Assembly (NCBI RefSeq): GCF_964355755.1
Contig: NC_092675.1
Span: forward strand, 26,514,412 to 26,578,411
Direction: 5' to 3'
Length of the DNA: 64,000 bases
Source: Antedon mediterranea
Taxonomy: Eukaryota; Echinodermata; Crinoidea; Comatulida; Antedonidae
Made by a program: the position numbers and the translations under genes. The notes beneath the pieces were generated by a model. It worked only from the letters and a program-made list of their open reading frames with translations, ran no database searches and was not told where the DNA came from. Below, piece by piece: positions 49,519 to 60,604 of this stretch. Every line of letters begins with the position of its first letter. The stretch's first letter is position 1.

Positions 49519-49863
49519 AGTTAGTCATATGGCCGAGCGGTTAAGGCAGGGGCGCCGTTTACCGTACCTAAAGAGCCAACAACAACATTGGCAAGGGTTC
49601 GAGGCTGACTCGCTCCTAGTTCTGGTGGTAGAACAAGTCTTCTCGGACTATAAACCGTAGGTCCAGTGTACACAGTTATAACCTGTGTGCACTAAAGAAC
49701 CCAGTTCATTATTCGAAAAAGAGTAGGGGATTACCCCGGTGAACTGGTTCACACAATAGCCCCTGTATCAGGGGGATTACCACCTATCTGATAGGACAGT
49801 GATTAATTCACTATTGGTAGTCCTTGGCCACATTGCCTAAAGACATAAAATAAAAATAAATAA
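49519..49863 (+). mobile_element. tRNA-Leu/Ser-like SINE, apparently full length
   Basis: The head has a near-consensus A box (TGGCCGAGCGGTTAAGGC, 49530) and B box (GGTTCGAGGC, 49596). A tRNA-unrelated body follows (agagtaggggattaccccgg) and a 3' A-rich tail (ataaaataaaaataaataaa). There is no 3' acceptor half, so it is not a functional tRNA gene. Confidence 0.75.
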
Positions 49864-50280
49864 ACTTATTACAATTTACACAAATTACTAGGCCTACTTA
49901 AATAATCTTCAGTTATTAACATGATGAATGGATAAAATGTGGGGCTTAGAAACCCGTTTTACAAATATTGATTCGACCAGTAAATGGTACGTTAAAAATA
50001 GTTCAGATAAAAATAGAAAGATGGTTATATTATCGCTTACAGACAACTTTGTCCAAGGGTATATCAACGTTTTATGTTTACTGTTGATACACTAACATTT
50101 TTAAAGATTATGTGACCGATACATGTAAGGATCTTTATTTACATTAGTCGCATAGGCCTATTACCTATGCCTAATAATCAATCAAACTAAAGATAGGCTC
50201 ATTCTGAATTATTTGAATAAACAAATTGATAAAGTAGAGGTTAACATAAGGACAAGTTACTTTGTTCGTTCAATTTTATT

Positions 50281-50440
50281 TAAAGATGTATAATTATATA
50301 GGCATATGTCCCCCAAAACATGAACAATGTAGATAAATTAAATTAATTAAAACTTCGAATTGATTATTTTATAGTTTTAATAAAGTTAATCCATAATTCC
50401 TGTAAAAAATGTTCACTTATAAAATGACAAAATAAATAGA
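50281..50440 (+). mobile_element. MITE family D, partial copy 4
   Basis: Begins TAAAGATGTAT, with aaacatgaacaatgtaga and ttttaataaagttaatc; the right half is missing. Confidence 0.6.
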
Positions 50441-52060
50441 ACAGAAGTAACTGAAAACCTTTATTTTCCAGAAATGGAGCCAAATAGCACAAGTTCCAGT
50501 AGCTGTGCATTTAAAGCAGTATTATAGTGTCTGAAAGTGTATGCACTTGCAGAACTAACTGAGCATGCGTGACTGAGAATTAAACTTATTTATAATATAG
50601 GTATTTTTGGAAATGTTTCACTGCTGCCAATTTAGTTGATAATATTCGAAGATAATGACAAAACAATATATGTCTAAAAACACTGTAAGGTAGCTATGTG
50701 GAGACGACACGAAGGAGCTGAGTAATTTTCGATAGATTGTTAAAAACCATGGAAATGAATCCCATTTGAAATATCTGGATAGAAAGTAGGAAAGCACCCA
50801 AGTCTGTATTTATTGTCTTTTTTTATGTTAGTCTACCTGACGACGTTTCGATTTTTGCCTGAGTTTACAAGCTCAAGCAGTATACGTTATGAAAAGCCAT
50901 ATGTACCAAAATATGTATCTTTTTGCTAATATTAGCCTAAGTCAAAACTCCTCTGGAACCCAGACTAGTATTGGTGTGGCTCTGCTGAGTATAAGTTCAA
51001 GTGCACTACCGGTGACTCCAAAATCTTTTCCAAGAACACGGAATAGAAATCAAAAAGAAACAACCATCAATGAGTAAAATGTAAATGAAAATTATTCAGA
51101 GTTGTAAAATGAATAAAGAAAGAATAAATATGGGACATATACTCACTAAAGGAAAAAGAAATCCATGTGATACTACCATGAACCGGGGAAAGTTTGAAGG
51201 TTGACTCTGAAGATATACAGCAGTGCATTCAAACAAACTTATCAATCCTTAAACATCACCAAACTTTATGAAGCTGTGTTTGTGTTATTTGCATTAAGAA
51301 AACATTTTTACAACAATTTTTGTTTTATTAGTTTATCTGTTCAGCAATTTATCAGTTCCATAGTTTTCAGGTTCAATAGCCGTCTATTTCAAATATAGGA
51401 TATAAATGAGAATAAGTAAATAGATATTAATAATATTTATACCATAAGGGTAAAAATTCGTTTATTATTATGATAGAACTAAATTCAGTTTTATTGAATT
51501 TCACAATTGGTATAAATACATTTAGTGACGTTTCGTTAACATCATACTGTCAACTTCTTCAAACTACTGGAATAATCTGTACAGTCTTGGAGAAGCTTTT
51601 TGGTTTAATACTAATAATTTTCCAGTTAAATTCAGTTTATATGGTATGAGCTAGAGTCGTGTAGAGGATGCCGCCTCCCGCTCTGGATCGGACACTGTTT
51701 GTATTTGGATTTACAAGTTACTTTGTTCTGACTATTAAGCAAATCAACAATGATTTTGATATTTTATCCATGAAGTATGCTATTATAAAAATTAGTAAAT
51801 CATTATTAATTTGAACTTTCTATCAACGTTTATTCGAATTTTTATTTTGTTTTCCCATAGTGTCAAAAAGACAAACTTTCCGATCTAGTACCGGTACGCT
51901 TTATCAACATTGGAAGTTTCCTCTTATTACTAATATCTAGCGTATTTGCATTTATGTGTTAGGTCTATTTACAACGATAATTATAATTGTTCAACAATCC
52001 CAGTAGTCTCTGATGAAACGGTAAAAGAAATCGCACAAGTGGAAAATTACGTTATTAAGG

Positions 52061-52230
52061 TCAATACACAGAGACGAGCGGAACAGCGCATAGACTTCAC
52101 ATAAAATGGGTTTGCGCTCAACCACCCATCCGCTCCGCGTTTTATGTAAATGGTCGTAGGAAAATATATATTTTATATTTTTGTTTTCCGCTTACCATTA
52201 CACGCTCGTCTGTGTAAATTGACAATCGCA
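52061..52230 (+). mobile_element. Possible MITE with TCAATACACAGAGACGAGCG ends
   Basis: The left tcaatacacagagacgagcg and right cgctcgtctgtgtaaattga are inverted repeats. Located about 590 bp upstream of the desaturase 2 ATG. Confidence 0.5.
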
Positions 52231-52816
52231 CGTCTAATCAATAGGCCAACATTGCGGTTTACATTGAGTACATTAATAGGCCCATACCCTTTAAAAGCTA
52301 AGGTCAATATTGAATTTCCACATAGTGCCTTAATGTATGTTTCGATGTACGATGAGACAAACTAATCAGTGTCCGTGAAAAGAATTAATATTGAGGAAAG
52401 AAGCAAACTTTAACACAGTAAGTATATTTAAACGTGATCACACTGAGATTGCAGAGTAAAAGATCATTTTGCATTACTCGGAAAATTCTTACTTTGCGAA
52501 ATTCTATTTTGCCAAGTAAAAATGTTGCCAAGTAATAAGAATGTTGCCAAGTAATAAGAATTAAGTTTTATTAAATTAAAGTACAAATCACAACAACTGT
52601 CAGAACTACAGAGACCCACACCAGAGCGTTAATTCCGGTGTTTTATTTTTGGTGTGACTTCAAAACACAATTGTTGAACTACTGATATCTTTATTGTAGA
52701 ATCCAATAAATAGTAGGCGATAGTTGGGATTTTTTCCGTAATGTAGGCATATAAGTCTGTGTTAGTAAGAAATTAGATGGTTTTTTTTTCAGGCTACCTA
52801 TTCTTCAGAATACAGA

Positions 52817-53042
52817 ATGGCTCCCCACCCAAACGAACACGTTTTGAATCCAAAAATCGTAGGCCTACAAGAGGAAATTCAGTCATTGGAAGATCAACAG
52901 AGCCAAATCGACGAAGAGATAAAACCTCGCACCTACAAAGTAGTTCTTCCTAACGTGATAGGCATGTCATTATTTCATGCCGGGGCAGTATATGCTCTAT
53001 TGTTTGTGGTTTGGAAATGCCACCTGATGACGATACTCTGGG
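52817..53042 (+). CDS. SCD: Desaturase 2 exon 1
   Basis: Encodes MAPHPNEHVLNPKIV and the first membrane helix; donor TGGG/gtaagt, phase 1. Confidence 0.9.
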
Positions 53043-55312
53043 GTAAGTAAGAACTTTTTTTTTATAGATTTCAACTCGGCTAGACTCCAGCTCCACGAAT
53101 GAGATAAGAGGGTTCAGACAAGAAGCGATGCCAGAAACCAACTTAAACAGAAACAGATAAGATTTTAAAGCCTTAGTAGAGATTATTGCTTATGTTTCTT
53201 GAATTTTAAAATTCAGATTGATTCAAAATTTCTACCGATTATTTAAAAGTGCAAACATAGTTACTGAATGACCACATCTGAGTTTGTGAGAAATGAAAAA
53301 CACTATACTATACAAGCATGTTTGCTCTCACTAAATTTACAAATTTTTCTTTAAAGTGGAAAGATGTTATAAATTATAAAGATGACAACCAAATAATTAT
53401 GTTAATATCGTAATCTTCTTAGAAAACACGAAAACAAAAACAAAACAAAACAGAAGACAGAAAAAGTCGCAAAAGGTTTACAAATTACAAAGTATAACCA
53501 CAAACATCATTGAATAGAAAATTGTTTAAATGGATAATTGTTTTCATTCTCAGCTTCATTTGTATATTTTTGGAGTGAGACTGGTATAACAGCAGGATCA
53601 CACAGACTGTGGGCACATCGCAGTTACAAGGCTAAGTGGCCTCTTCGCCTCTTATTGGCTGTACTTACGCTCACGGCACATCAGGTAGGCTATGTCAAAA
53701 ATGTTCCCTTTCACACATCGCCTAGAAACCCCCGGTGTGACGACTCACCGCCGTTTTGCTAGGCGATGTGCAAGGGGTATTTGTGTACCTAATTTTACTT
53801 TAGTTGTACTATTTTAGCAACACTCGTCGATAATTGACCTATAAAATGTCTTTTTTTATGGTTACTTCAATTTTGTATAGAGATTGACATAATTTCACTG
53901 ATTATTTATTGTAGTAAGTGATTTTACAAAAATACATTTTAATCATAGTTTACTCTTAAATTTCTAGAATAGCGTGTTTGAATGGTCACGTGATCATCGG
54001 GTTCATCACAAATTTTCTGAGACGGATTCTGATCCTCACAACGCAAAGCGTGGATTTTTCTTCTCTCACGTCGGTTGGCTTCTGGTGAAAAAACACCCGG
54101 ATGTGATCAAGGACGGTCAGAAAATTGATCTCTCAGATTTAAAAAGCGATCCTATCGTACAATACCAACACAAGTAAGAGTTGTTTTTTTAAAATAATTA
54201 TCGTTACCGAAATTGTAAATTACATGGAAATTCAATTCAATAAACTTTATTGTCAAACTCCTGAATGGCTTAAAACTTTGGCTGAAAGTCGAAATCGATG
54301 GAAAGTAGTATTTAGGGATAGTAATGCAAACGATTGAAACAGCTGTTAATCTGAAAACATCATGTGATATTTCAATATCCAATGATAAACCTTATTATTA
54401 CCTCATTATTATATATCAAATTACAACCTTTTAGAACTTATATTGGTCTAACACATTGTGAAGTATTCTATCCCTGAAGTTTTCCAATGTTTTATCCTGA
54501 AATTGTAGGCAAACACATAATTTGTTTTGTAGGACATCAATCATGCGTATTAGAACTGCCTTTCCATAGATACTAAACATTATAGTGGACACATTTAGAG
54601 TTCAATTTTTTTCCTTCTTATGGTTTTTACAATTTATTTTTACAATTAAAATTATTTGTATTTCAGATATTACACGATATTGATGCCACTGTTTTGTTTC
54701 ATCATACCAAGTATAACTCCAACATTATGGGGAGAATATCTGTGGAATGGGTTGTTTGTTTGTGGTATTTTGCGTTACGTTGTCTCATTAAATTTTACGT
54801 GGCTTGTAAACAGCGCTGCCCACTTGTGGGGCAATAAACCATATGATAAGTAAGTATTTCATTTTATATTAAAATTTACTGACTGAAATATCCACTGCTT
54901 CCATCGAATGACTATCAAAGATGGGAGGCTATAAGGGCATTCAAAAGGGCAGCACTTCGATTCTGGACGCGTATAGTAGAACAGTAATATGGTGCGGGTC
55001 ACATAATTCTCAAAATGTTCACTATTGACAATTATATTTTGTTTTTCTAGGTACATAAACCCGGCTGAGAACATCTTTGTAGCAGGAGTAACATTCGGCG
55101 AAGGCTGGCACAACTACCATCACACATTTCCCCAAGACTACCGCGCTGGAGAACTCGGCTGGCGCGTAAACCCCACTTCAATGTTTATCGATTTCATGGC
55201 TAAAATTGGCCTAGCTTACGATTTAAAAACAGTAAGCCCCGCAGTAATAGAGGCGAGAATACAGAGGACTGGCGATGTAGGTTTACGAAAATGTATGAAT
55301 AAACAGGATTGA
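52817..55312 (+). CDS. SCD: Acyl-CoA delta-9 desaturase, copy 2
   Basis: Join 52817-53042, 53554-53684, 53968-54173, 54667-54849, 55051-55312: 335 residues, same intron phases (1,0,2,2) as the other copies. His boxes HRLWAH (92-97), HRVHH (129-133), NSAAH (236-240) and HNYHH (269-273) are intact, so it should be an active ER desaturase. The N-terminus is longer than in copy 1, with an acidic, Gln/Glu-rich stretch (GLQEEIQSLEDQQSQIDEE). The C-terminus is charged and ends MNKQD. A UTR acceptor (ttttttttcag) ends at 52792, 24 bases before ATG. A poly(A) signal AATAAA lies at 55621. Exons 2, 3 and 5 are near-identical to copy 3 over long stretches. Confidence 0.94.
53554..53684 (+). CDS. SCD: Desaturase 2 exon 2 (His box 1)
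   Basis: Acceptor cattctcag; donor CAG/gtaggc. [20 protein letters not shown] run of 47 bases is identical to copy 3. Confidence 0.93.
53706..53777 (+). repeat. Small foldback in desaturase 2 intron 2
   Basis: cctttcacacatcgcctag and ctaggcgatgtgcaagg face each other about 33 bp apart. Confidence 0.65.
53968..54173 (+). CDS. SCD: Desaturase 2 exon 3 (His box 2)
   Basis: Acceptor aaatttctag; donor CACAA/gtaaga. [20 protein letters not shown]. By hand count 13 of 206 bases differ from copy 3. Confidence 0.95.
54667..54849 (+). CDS. SCD: Desaturase 2 exon 4
   Basis: Acceptor gtatttcag; donor GATAA/gtaagt. Membrane segments then FTWLVNSAAHLWGNKPYD. By hand count about 45 of 183 bases differ from copy 3. 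Confidence 0.94.
55051..55312 (+). CDS. SCD: Desaturase 2 exon 5 (His box 3, stop TGA)
   Basis: Acceptor tttttctag. [38 protein letters not shown]-terminus MNKQD. Confidence 0.95.
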
Positions 55313-55620
55313 ACAATAGGTCTAAACTTGGCATGCAATGTGATGGAGAAAATTAGGGGAATGTGGACAACGCAATAGGCCTATACTGTACAATTAATTT
55401 ATTAAAGATGCATGATTAAAAACAAATGTTAATAAGATAAATATACATATTAATGGATCAATGGATTTAATTGTTTTTTAATGTTTTTTTTATAAGAAAT
55501 TGTTAATTAAAAAGTATGTTAAAGTAAAGCTATAATGTAAACACATTTAAAAACACAATGGGAAAGTCAGAATATATAATGTGATGTACACAGAAATGTA
55601 CTGTACATTATATATATGGA

Positions 55621-55626
55621 AATAAA
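55621..55626 (+). terminator. Poly(A) signal of desaturase copy 2
   Basis: AATAAA about 310 bases after the stop codon; the best-placed canonical hexamer downstream. Confidence 0.5.
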
Positions 55627-56490
55627 AGTGGAATGAACACACGTAAGACAAAACAAAACACGTTTTAATCATCATGTATTATTGATGTAGGCCTAAGTGA
55701 TGAGATCTGTTTAAGAATGCCTAATTTTTAAAAGTTATTCATATTCATTCATTATTACAGTGCATTATTTAAATGTGATATGGAATTATTTAATTAATGA
55801 TAATGTATATATCGATAGTACAGGCGATGGTTTAAAATATACCGAAACATATCTACCAATACAACTTTATTTACTTTTTAAATATGTTGTTTCTTTGTGA
55901 ATTTGCGTCCTTTTGGTTCAGTTATTAAATTTTTTAGTTTAAGTAATGTAACGTTATGTTTACTACGGAGGTTGGAGAAAACTTTGTTTACGTTGTTTAA
56001 AAGCTGAATTGTATTAGTAAGACATAAAAAAAGTATTATCTAATCACCAAAAGGATTATTACGGAAATATTATTATATTTTATTCCTTCTTTCACTGTAT
56101 ATATATATTACGATTAGTAGAAGGTGGTTTAAGTTTAATCAGAAATTAAATACACTGAAGACATAATCATTATCGATAAACAATTGTTCGATCTTTCCTT
56201 TTACCTTATTACATTGATAGCGAACAGCTGTTTAGTATACGATTGTCTGTTTATGATAAGAGGAGAATAACTGTTTGAAAGCTCTATTACTACTTTAATC
56301 TATGACTCAAGTTTAGCAAGCTGAATTTTTGTTTATTGTATTCTCTTTTGTGTGTAAAATGTGTAATAAATGGATCATTATGTATAGAATCAAGTTTAGT
56401 GTTTGAAGCGAATTATTACTAGTTGTGATTTTTTCAAAAAAGAATTCGTTTTTATTTCTGCAAAATAAACAAGGCCATATACAAATTTGA

Positions 56491-56576
56491 GTTAGTGTTT
56501 ACTAACCGACCGACCGACAGACCGACCAAACGCCTGACATAGTGAACTGTAGAGTAGTGTTTGCACGCGACTAAAA
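56491..56576 (+). repeat. CGACC-repeat arm, left of desaturase copy 3
   Basis: gttagtgtttactaaccgac, then accgaccgacagaccgacc, tgacatagtgaactgtag and gcacgcgactaaaa. An inverted counterpart lies at 60506-60604. Confidence 0.75.
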
Positions 56577-57946
56577 CACGCCCATTTTGTGTAAAAATCA
56601 AACATCTTATTATAGGAATATTAGATCACCAACTGCAACAATATAATCTATCCAAAAGTTAAAAACACGTTCAACAACGTTCAATAATTATTTCTATCCA
56701 ATATCATGACTGTCAGCCAATCAGCAGTTGTAGTACAACCACGAGATGCAAAGATAGAACTCAACAGTATAGAGCCTCTCCTTTCTGGCACAGCGTTTAA
56801 GGGCATATTTTTTTCAAGAGGACACACTTTCCCGTCATAATTGAGGGAAATATTATAATATATTTTAACCATGGAGGTATAACCCCCAAATCCTATCAAA
56901 AGACAATTTTATGGTTGGGTATGGAAGGTGTAAATAAAAAACCGGTTTTAACCGGTATTTCATTTACACCTTTAAAATTTAAAATCTGTCCTATCTTCTG
57001 TGCCTTGTAGCTGTGTTGATGAACAAATAACATATTATTCCAATCTCAATATCTCCTACGTAAATACACTTTGGCTATTGGCTATTTGCCGGAAACAGAG
57101 ATCACTGGGGTAGATTGTTCACTTTCATTAGTCACCGAACTTGTCTCCAGTTTAATTTTCTTTCTTCTTTTTTTATTTATAGAACCAGTTTCTATTTTTG
57201 GTTGCGATATCTTGTACAAATAGAACGATTTTAGGTCTATGTTCTATAAAAAAGCTCAAGCAAAAGAAATGATCATTCGACTTGTGACGGTGGACCTAAA
57301 CGGACGGATCTCATTCCAAAATATATCTAAAGCAATTCGTTTCAAGATTTATTAACGTAAGTTGAGTTATCATTCTTTCAAGCTCCTGATTTTAAAAAAA
57401 TGTATTTATTATTATAGGTACCACTTATAATTGTTTATAACTATTGGTTAATTCAATTAATAAATCGGTAAATGTATTCATTTGTATTATAACAAACAAA
57501 TACATTGTTGGTAAACCCTGAACGTTTTACAATTGTTGGAGACAATTCACTTGTTTAGCTGATTATTGTTACCGAATGAATTGAAACATGTCAGTAGCAT
57601 GCACAATTTACATTTTTAAATATGTTATCCGATGTCCGATGCTTTTAGTTTAAATTCGTCGTTGGAAATCTAATAATGTGAAACGGTTTAACAACCAAAC
57701 AACATGGAAAAGGAAAAAAAATATAAAAAAATATACGAATAAAAACTTAAGACCTAAAATGTATTTATAGTAGTTATTTTTAAGTCTAGTTTTAAGTTTA
57801 TTACCTGGCCATTATTCATAATATATGCATTTGTTTAAAACTTAAATTTATTTTCATGCTATTGAGAAATTGACAGTAATTATAGGTATGACACGCCCTC
57901 TACGCCGAATGTTTTAATGGAATATACGTTTTCTTTACAATAGAAA

Positions 57947-58166
57947 ATGGCTCCAAGCCCAAATGAAGCGATTGTACATCACGCCATTTTCAAAGATGAC
58001 GCAATGAAGGAACTTTTGTTTGACCAAGTTACAGAAGAAGATCAACCTACACCACGTGACTATGAAGTGGTTTGGCTGAACGTAATTATCATGGCACTGA
58101 TTCATGTAGCTGCAGTTTATGGTCTGTCGCTGATTGGACAATGTGAACTGATGACGCTAATGTGGA
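57947..58166 (+). CDS. SCD: Desaturase 3 exon 1
   Basis: 73 codons plus one base; donor TGGA/gtaagt. Acidic N-terminus then the first membrane helix. Confidence 0.9.
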
Positions 58167-60228
58167 GTAAGTTCTATAGGATAACATATGCATATAATTA
58201 AAACTATGGTGTTTTTCTAACAATTACGTTTTTATCCTTATATAGCAATTTTATTGGATTAGATTCACGCTGAAACTATATTGGATTTTCCTATAAACAG
58301 TACACGAAATTATTGACGATAACAAAGCTAGTCTTGTCAACTTAATTTGGACTATCAGTTCTGTAGAGAACTGGGTAAAATAACTTTTTTTTTCAATCTT
58401 ACTGTAGGTACATTTCTATGGTTTTGGACAGAGGTTGGTGTAACAGCGGGATCACACAGACTGTGGGCACATCGCAGTTACAAGGCTAAGTGGCCCCTTC
58501 GCCTATTGTTAGCTGTACTTACTCTTACGGCACATCAGGTAGGCTTGGTAAAATATTCAAAATCGTTAATATCCATTCTATTTTGGTTAATTTTTATCTT
58601 TGCTAAATTTGTTTTTAATACCTTAATAGATGTTACATACGTCACAAGAAATGTGCTTGTTTACCGGAATGCAACCGATGTTATCTAGCTTTCTGATAGG
58701 ATAAAAGTAGTTTGCAAAAAACATCAAATATAATTCTAGAGGGCGGGTGCCTATCTACTGAAGGCCATTCTATTTTTGGTCCATTTTACCTTGCTGCATA
58801 TATTTATCATACTTTAATATCTTATGTTACATAAATCACAAGAAACATGCTCGTTTATGTAATATAATACAACCGATGTTATCTAGCTTTCTGTTAAAAT
58901 AAAAAGCCTAAAACAACAAAATATAACTATAGAGGGCGGTGTCGATCTGCTAAATGCCATTCTATTTTAGGTTCATTTTATCCTTGCTGCATAGATTAAT
59001 ACCGTATATATTAATAATTATTTTATTTATTTTCTATTTTTTTATTTTATTTTTCTATTTTTTTTTAATGTTACATAAATCACAAGAAACTTACTTGCTA
59101 GATGTAATCTAGCTCTATGATAGGATAACAGTACTGTGCCTAAAACATAAACATATAACTCTAGATGGCGTATGTATATCTCCTAAAATTGTTAATGTAC
59201 AATGTTGAATCATGCATTTTTATTATTTTCATACATACATAATTCAATTAACTAATGATTGATTAAATTCACATTATAGAATAGCATATTTGAATGGTCA
59301 CGTGATCATCGGGTTCATCACAAATTTTCTGAGACGGACGCTGATCCTCACAACGCAAAGCGTGGATTTTTCTTCTCTCACGTCGGTTGGCTTCTGGTGA
59401 AAAAACACCCTGATGTGATCAAAAGCGGTCAGAAAATTGATCTCTCAGATTTGACAAACGATCCTATCGTAAAATATCAACACAAGTAAGATGTTTTGTT
59501 AACTCTATAAGAAAATTGTTGTTACTTTGCCGGGCAGTATAACTGTCACTTATCCTGCACTACGTTAAAATAATAAATAATCTAGAAACACATTTCTGTC
59601 TACTAAGTTTAGGTTGTGACGTAGGCCTACGATAAAAAGGAAACAGTATTAACATATTCCTTTGTTCTTTTGTAGGTATTACTTTGTTATGATGCCCCTG
59701 TTTTGTTTCATCATACCGAGTTTAGTTTCAACGCTATGGGGTGACACTGTATGGAATGGGTACTTCGTTGCTGGGGTATTGCGCTACGTGTTGTCATTGA
59801 ATTGCACGTGGCTGGTCAATAGTGCTGCCCACATTTGGGGCAATAGACCATATGATGAGTAAGTTAACCCTTCAGTAACCATGGACTTGCTGTGACTTTT
59901 GTTAGATAAAATGGATGGATACTTATAGTAAAAATTCTTGAAATTTGAATTTCGTTTTTCTTGCAGGAATATTAACCCGGCAGAGAACATATTTGTAGCT
60001 GGTCTAACAGTTGGCGAGGGCTGGCACAACTACCATCACACATTTCCTCAAGACTACCGCGCTGGAGAACTCGGCTGGCGCGTAAACCCCACTACGATAT
60101 TTCTAGACTTCATGGCTAAACTTGGCCTAGCTTACGATTTAAAAACTGTAAGCCCAGCAGTAATAAAGGCAAGAATAGAAAGAACTGGCGATCAGAAATT
60201 ACGAAACATTGGAGATAAGCACGACTGA
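57947..60228 (+). CDS. SCD: Acyl-CoA delta-9 desaturase, copy 3
   Basis: Join 57947-58166, 58408-58538, 59280-59485, 59676-59858, 59967-60228: 333 residues, intron phases 1,0,2,2. His boxes HRLWAH (90-95), HRVHH (127-131), NSAAH (234-238) and HNYHH (267-271) are intact. Exon 1 differs strongly from copy 2 (MAPSPNEAIVHHAIF; first helix VIIMALIHVAAVYGL). The exon 4/5 junction reads YDENINPAEN where copies 1 and 2 read YDKYINPA. A UTR acceptor (tctttacaatag) ends three bases before ATG. Intron 2 contains a 192-bp repeat array. Its role is presumably as for copy 2; divergent regulation or substrate range is possible but not visible. Confidence 0.94.
58408..58538 (+). CDS. SCD: Desaturase 3 exon 2 (His box 1)
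   Basis: Acceptor tcttactgtag; donor CAG/gtaggc. [19 protein letters not shown]. Confidence 0.93.
58573..59190 (+). repeat. 192-bp tandem repeat, three units, in desaturase 3 intron 2
   Basis: Units start at ccattctattttt-like sites 58573, 58765 and 58957. Each carries cacaagaaa.., gttatctagctttctg or variants, and tctagagggcg-like blocks. The third unit has an internal T/A-rich expansion. Confidence 0.8.
59280..59485 (+). CDS. SCD: Desaturase 3 exon 3 (His box 2)
   Basis: Acceptor cacattatag; donor CACAA/gtaaga. [20 protein letters not shown]. Confidence 0.95.
59676..59858 (+). CDS. SCD: Desaturase 3 exon 4
   Basis: Acceptor tcttttgtag; donor GATGA/gtaagt. Membrane segments then CTWLVNSAAHIWGNRPYD. 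Confidence 0.94.
59967..60228 (+). CDS. SCD: Desaturase 3 exon 5 (His box 3, stop TGA)
   Basis: Acceptor tttcttgcag. [38 protein letters not shown]-terminus GDKHD. Confidence 0.95.
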
Positions 60229-60505
60229 ACGTGAACATAAGTAATATTGTGACTCAACGTTATACGACCAAGAAAGAGAAGTAGTAGTAATTTAGAAGCG
60301 TAAAACACTATTATATAAAGTGAGGTGAAGGCCTAACCTGTACCATCGCAACCACATTTTATTTATTTCATTACATCATTTATTTCTGAAATTTAGCTTT
60401 GATAAAATATCGGGTTGTCGATTTGTCACAATTCAGATATTCACAAGAATAATAATAGTTATAGAGTTACATTTCTTTATACAAAAAATACACTTCGACG
60501 ACGGT

Positions 60506-60604
60506 TTTTAGTCGCGTGCAACGCGAATCTACAGCTCACTATGTCAGTTGGTTGGTCGGTTGGTCGGATGGTCGGTCGGTAAACACTAAACACTAAACAC
60601 TAAC
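60506..60604 (-). repeat. CGACC-repeat arm, right of desaturase copy 3 (inverted)
   Basis: ttttagtcgcgtgca, agctcactatgtcag, ttggtcggttggtcgg and cggtcggtaaacactaaac: the reverse complement of the arm at 56491-56576, with aaacact tandemly repeated at its end. Confidence 0.75.

Larger units (their letters stand above)
43950..52816. other. Repeat-rich spacer between desaturase copies 1 and 2
   Basis: No coding gene recognised. Holds two minisatellites, a nested inverted-repeat complex (46140-49006), a tRNA-Leu-like SINE, a partial MITE D, two hammerhead-like motifs and an inverted-end element before copy 2. The 3' UTR of copy 1 and the promoter of copy 2 must also lie here. Confidence 0.75.
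55313..57946. other. Spacer between desaturase copies 2 and 3
   Basis: Contains the copy 2 3' UTR with AATAAA at 55621, a CGACC-repeat element arm (56491-56576), and a possible copy 3 5' UTR exon ending at a donor near 57356 (aac/gtaagttg). Otherwise AT-rich with no recognised gene. Confidence 0.65.

Noticed and set aside
49519-49605. tRNA-Leu gene
   Set aside because: A and B boxes are good but the acceptor and T-arm 3' half cannot be folded and a SINE body follows.
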